A DNA stretch of 64,000 nt from Variovorax sp. Root473 (GTDB lineage Bacteria; Pseudomonadota; Gammaproteobacteria; Burkholderiales; Burkholderiaceae_C). A program made the translations under genes and the position numbers. Shown in pieces: positions 61,150-64,000 of the stretch. Position 1 is the first letter of the stretch. Each line of letters begins with the position of its first letter. The DNA lies in assembly GCF_001426505.1 (NCBI RefSeq), contig NZ_LMEV01000017.1, positions 1,620,594-1,684,593 of the forward strand, given 5' to 3'. The notes under the pieces are model-generated. The model was not told the origin of the DNA. It did no database searches and saw only the letters and a list, made by a program, of their open reading frames with translations.

Positions 61150-62616
61150 TCAGCCTTTTTTGAGGAACAGGCCTTCGATATCTCCCGAAACTGCGATCTT
61201 GCCTTCGGCCAGCCAGGTGCGATGGCGGTCCAGGCGCTTGAGGTCGTACAGGTAATTGACCATGAGTCCGTACGACTGCTTGAGTCCCTTGGCCGACGGA
61301 TCGCCGGCCCAGTTGAGCCGCTCGACGCGCGCGCCGTTGCCCAGGTGGAAGCGCGCCACCGGGTCGGCCGGCGTGCCGTCGACCAGCGTGCGGCCCAGGT
61401 ACTCGGCCGCAGCCTGCAGCAACCACTGGCGCAGCGGCGACTTGGCGTCGAGTTCCGCTGCCGCATCGACCGCGGCCAGCAGGCGCTCGACCGTGGGCGG
61501 CACCGAGCCGACGAGACGGCCCAGCTCGGCTTGGCGCTTCTCGTCCACGCGCGGGAGCAGCTCGGCGGCGTTCTTGGCGAGCCAGGTGCGCAGGCCCGGA
61601 ATGGGCGACAGCGTGGCGAAAGTCTTCAGGCGCGGCAGCTCGTCCTGCAGGGTCTCGACCACGCGCTTGATGAGCGAATCGCCGAAGCTCACGCCACGCA
61701 GGCCGGTCTGCGTGTTGCTGATCGAATAGAAGATCGCGGTGGTCGCCTTGGCCGGCTGCACGGGCACGGCGGCCTCGTCGAGCAGCGGCACGATGCCTTC
61801 GCTGATGCGGTCGACCAGCGCCACCTCGACAAAGATCAGCGGCTCGTTCGGCAAGCGCGGATGGAAGAACCCGTAGCAGCGCCGGTCGCTGTCGTCGAGC
61901 CTGTTCTTCACGTCGGACCAGCTCTTGATGTCGTGCACCGCCTCGTAGCGGATGAGCTTCTCGATCAGCGACGCGGGCGAGTTCCAGTCGATGCGGCGCA
62001 GCTCGAGGAAGGCCACGTCGAACCAGGTGGAGAACAGCTGCTCCAGTTCGGCCTCGAGCGAGAGCAGGCGCTTGTCGGACTTCAGGCACGGCAACAGGTC
62101 GGCGCGCAAGTCGACCAGAAAGCGCATGCCACCGGGCTCCACCGCGAAGCGCTGCAGCAGCCGCATGCGCGGCGACACCAGCGCGCGGCGCAGGCGCAAC
62201 TCGGCCTGCCCTTCGTCAGGCGTACCGACGGCGGCCTGGTGCTGGTCGCGCGCGCTCTTGAGCTTGCCCGCGTCGGCGGCGAAATGCTCGCTCATGAGGG
62301 CCCAGTAGTCGCGGCGCTCTTCGGGCGAAGCGGCGGCGTAGGCCTGCGCGATGGCATGGGCGCGGCGGCCGCCCTCGACCTCGCTCACGCGCGGATCAAT
62401 CACGGCCTGCAGCTCGGCGAGCACGCGGCGCAGCATGCGCGGCGACAACGCCTCGTCGGCCTTGCGCAGCGTGGCCTGCAGCCGCTCGACGGTGGTGCGG
62501 GCGCTGGGCTTGGGCGCGTGGCGAGTTGGGCCCTTCGTGGCGCCGTGGCTCGCCACGGGAACCTTGGACGATTCGCCCATGCGCAGGCGCGCCTGGAACC
62601 ACTCGGTCGCACTCAT
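61150..62616 (-). CDS. matA: Malonyl-CoA decarboxylase MatA
   Basis: Converts malonyl-CoA to acetyl-CoA and CO2. The 488-aa protein carries the MCD signatures: an N-terminal helical domain, RALVSPRMRLLQRFAVEPGGMRFLVDLRADLL, IRYEAVHDIKSWSDVKNRL, FFHPRLPNEPLIFVEVALV and FYSISNTQTGLRGVSFGDSLIK. The N-terminus is longer than needed for the domain and contains a basic stretch. With matB it makes a complete malonate-to-acetyl-CoA route. Confidence 0.93.
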   Translation of the reverse strand: MSATEWFQARLRMGESSKVPVASHGATKGPTRHAPKPSARTTVERLQATLRKADEALSPRMLRRVLAELQAVIDPRVSEVEGGRRAHAIAQAYAAASPEERRDYWALMSEHFAADAGKLKSARDQHQAAVGTPDEGQAELRLRRALVSPRMRLLQRFAVEPGGMRFLVDLRADLLPCLKSDKRLLSLEAELEQLFSTWFDVAFLELRRIDWNSPASLIEKLIRYEAVHDIKSWSDVKNRLDDSDRRCYGFFHPRLPNEPLIFVEVALVDRISEGIVPLLDEAAVPVQPAKATTAIFYSISNTQTGLRGVSFGDSLIKRVVETLQDELPRLKTFATLSPIPGLRTWLAKNAAELLPRVDEKRQAELGRLVGSVPPTVERLLAAVDAAAELDAKSPLRQWLLQAAAEYLGRTLVDGTPADPVARFHLGNGARVERLNWAGDPSAKGLKQSYGLMVNYLYDLKRLDRHRTWLAEGKIAVSGDIEGLFLKKG

Positions 62617-62662
62617 CGATCTGCTCCTGTGCCGTTGGCTGTGCCGGGGATGGTGGTGCGTG

Positions 62663-63331
62663 TCACGGCATCACCCTGGATTTCTGCTGTTGCATCACTT
62701 CGCGCAGCGCCTCGCGCTGGCGTGTCATGTGGGTGCGCATCGCGGCGTCGGCGCCTTCGCTGTCGCGTGCCTTGAGCGCGGCGAACACGGCCAGATGCTC
62801 CGACAGGCTCTGGTCGAGCCGTCCCGGCGCGTGCAGCTGCTGCAGGCGCGCGAGCTTCAGGATCTTGCGCAAGTCGCCGATCACCTGCGCCAGCCACTTG
62901 TTGTCGGCGAGCTTGATGATCGCCTCGTGAATGATGTGGTTGGTGGCGTAGTAGTCGTTGATGCGCCGTGCCCTGGCGTGGCGCACCAGGCGCTCGTGCA
63001 GCGCGTCGAGTTCGTTCAGCTCGGCGTCGCTGGCGTTGCGCGCGGCCTCGTAGGCGCAGCGGCCTTCGAGCAAGGCGATGACCGGAAAGATCTCGTCGAG
63101 GTCGCGCTCCGTCACCTCGTTCACGAAGCAGCCACGGCGCGGCTCGTGGCGCAGCAGCCCTTCGGCCGTGAGCACCTTCAGTGCTTCGCGCAGCGGCGTG
63201 CGCGAAATCGACAGCCGCTCGCACAGCGCAGCCTCGTCCACGAAACTGCCGGGCGCCAGCGTGCCGTCGAAGATCTGCTCGCGCAGCGTGGCGGCAACTT
63301 CGTGGTGGAGGGAATTGGGGACCAGGCGCAT
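62663..63331 (-). CDS. matR: GntR-family (FadR/FCD) regulator, MatR-like
   Basis: A 222-aa GntR regulator: N-terminal winged HTH (ATLREQIFDGTLAPGSFVDEAALCERLSISRTPLREALKVLTAEGLL) and a C-terminal all-helical FCD effector domain. It starts the minus-strand mat operon, 46 bp before matA. In Rhizobium and relatives MatR represses matABC and is released by malonate. The inverted repeat at 63363-63386, about 32 bp upstream of its start, is its likely operator. Confidence 0.9.
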   Translation of the reverse strand: MRLVPNSLHHEVAATLREQIFDGTLAPGSFVDEAALCERLSISRTPLREALKVLTAEGLLRHEPRRGCFVNEVTERDLDEIFPVIALLEGRCAYEAARNASDAELNELDALHERLVRHARARRINDYYATNHIIHEAIIKLADNKWLAQVIGDLRKILKLARLQQLHAPGRLDQSLSEHLAVFAALKARDSEGADAAMRTHMTRQREALREVMQQQKSRVMP

Positions 63332-63362
63332 GCGTTCGAGACTTTGGGAGTCGGTGGCGTTT

Positions 63363-63386
63363 CGCGTAATTTCCTGTAATTACGCG
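63363..63386. promoter_or_regulatory. Perfect 9-bp inverted repeat, candidate GntR/MatR operator
   Basis: CGCGTAATT (63363-63371) and AATTACGCG (63378-63386) form a perfect 9-bp dyad with a 6-bp spacer, 32 bp upstream of matR. A third half-site-like GTAATT follows at 63386. The site is AT-rich in its arms against a GC-rich background and resembles GntR/FadR-type dyads in its symmetric TAATT-N-AATTA form. Confidence 0.7.
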
Positions 63387-63461
63387 TAATTGTGAGCGTC
63401 CCAATAGCGCCACGCAAGGGCTGCCCCCAGTCCTTGCGGCCCGGACTTACCCTGAGACAGA

Positions 63462-63498
63462 CGAAAAAAGCGGCGCGCCTCCGAAGGTGCTGCGCCGC
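63462..63498 (-). terminator. Intrinsic terminator of lgt
   Basis: Minus-strand stem GCGGCGC (63498-63492) and GCGCCGC (63476-63470), 15-nt loop, followed by a run of T (A6 at 63464-63469 on plus). It lies 21 bases beyond the lgt stop codon. Confidence 0.8.
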
Positions 63499-63519
63499 GA
63501 TGTGCAGGTAACCGCGCGG

Positions 63520-64000
63520 TCAGGCGCGCGCGGTGCTTCCCGCCTTCCCTGCCCGGCCGAACCAGAACCACAGCGCGATACCGGCAATCACCATCGGCAC
63601 GCTGAGCCACTGTCCCTGGCTCAGGCTGAGCGCGCGCAGCCCCAGAAAATCGTCGGGCTCACGGAAGTACTCGGCCACGAAGCGCAGCACGCCGTAACCG
63701 ATGAGGAACACGGCGGCCACCTGCCCCTGCTTGCGCTCCTTGCGCGCATAGAGCCACATCACCACGAACAGCAGCAGCCCTTCGAGCAGGAACTGGTAGA
63801 CCTGCGACGGATGGCGCGGCAGCGTCGATCCGCTTTGCGGAAACACCATGCCCCAAGGCAGGTCGGGACTGCTGAAGCGGCCCCACAACTCACCGTTGAT
63901 GAAATTGCCCACGCGACCTGCCGCCAGCCCGGTCGGCACGCAGGGCGCAACGAAGTCCATCACCTGCCAGAACGGCCGTGCGCGCGAACGCGCGAACCAC
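63520..64000 (-). CDS. lgt: Prolipoprotein diacylglyceryl transferase, N-terminus outside the window
   Basis: The C-terminal 159 codons of Lgt, the membrane enzyme that adds diacylglycerol to lipobox cysteines. The diagnostic motif GRVGNFINGELWGR is complete, followed by HPSQVYQFLLEGLLLFVVMWLY, YGVLRFVAEYFREPDDFLG and SLSQGQWLSVPMVIAGIALWFWFG. The reading frame remains open to the last base (upstream residues WFARSRARPFWQVMDF), so the start lies beyond position 64000. Confidence 0.95.
   Translation of the reverse strand, partial: WFARSRARPFWQVMDFVAPCVPTGLAAGRVGNFINGELWGRFSSPDLPWGMVFPQSGSTLPRHPSQVYQFLLEGLLLFVVMWLYARKERKQGQVAAVFLIGYGVLRFVAEYFREPDDFLGLRALSLSQGQWLSVPMVIAGIALWFWFGRAGKAGSTARA

Noticed and set aside
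1..64000. CRISPR arrays, insertion sequences, prophage or rRNA genes
   Set aside because: No regularly spaced repeats, transposase motifs, phage structural genes or rRNA sequences were seen on reading both strands.

Overview
The window is a GC-rich (strongly G/C at third codon positions) chromosomal segment of a betaproteobacterium, most likely Comamonadaceae and Variovorax-like. This rests on the mix of genes (PhaR and 3-hydroxybutyrate dehydrogenase for PHB metabolism, a Bug-type solute-binding protein, OmpR/EnvZ next to ispDF and mfd, a zapA-6S RNA pair) and on codon use; no rRNA or species marker is present. I see no insertion sequence, prophage or CRISPR array. Genes are tightly packed, often with 4-bp start/stop overlaps.

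Layout. 1-5.1 kb: rimO, phaR, a small zinc-ribbon protein, tRNA-Val and relA. 5.1-11.8 kb: an alpha/beta hydrolase, PHB-related bdhA, two exported proteins, an OmpR/EnvZ-type two-component system, ispF-ispD. 11.9-17.8 kb: mfd-serB-lactate/malate dehydrogenase and two small proteins. 17.8-22.2 kb: an aminotransferase, a hipBA toxin-antitoxin pair, nth, and an exported two-part protein with an Ivy-type lysozyme inhibitor domain. 22.3-26.1 kb: the first cobalamin locus, cobQ-cobT-cobS-cobC (late assembly of the nucleotide loop). 26.5-32.5 kb: an RND efflux operon (adaptor, pump, outer-membrane factor). 32.7-37 kb: a probable dead esterase with a divergent LysR regulator, PaiB-like and OsmC proteins, and LrgAB/CidAB-like membrane proteins.

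37-52.1 kb is the most interesting part: a 13-gene minus-strand operon behind a cobalamin riboswitch, btuB-cobB-cobU-btuF-btuC-btuD-cobO-bluB-(ExbB/TolQ-like)-(DUF2149)-(CobN-like)-cbiB-cobD. It combines outer-membrane and inner-membrane B12 uptake with adenosylation, amidation, lower-ligand synthesis and aminopropanol-arm attachment. Inside it sits a three-gene module whose CobN-like chelatase carries a signal peptide and a C-terminal membrane anchor and is translationally coupled to a proton-channel protein and an ExbD-like small membrane protein. That suggests a periplasmic, proton-motive-force-linked chelatase or tetrapyrrole-handling machine rather than the textbook cytoplasmic CobNST.

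52.2-54.4 kb: a ZapB-like coiled-coil protein, zapA, 6S RNA, a TauE-type exporter and a universal stress protein. 54.5-57.7 kb: an aldoxime-nitrile pathway (AraC regulator, nitrilase, heme aldoxime dehydratase). 57.7-63.3 kb: a malonate catabolic operon (GntR regulator, malonyl-CoA decarboxylase, Bug binding protein, enoyl-CoA hydratase, malonyl-CoA synthetase) with a perfect inverted repeat at its promoter end. The window ends inside lgt. All functional calls are from reading translated sequence and motifs; no database search was run.
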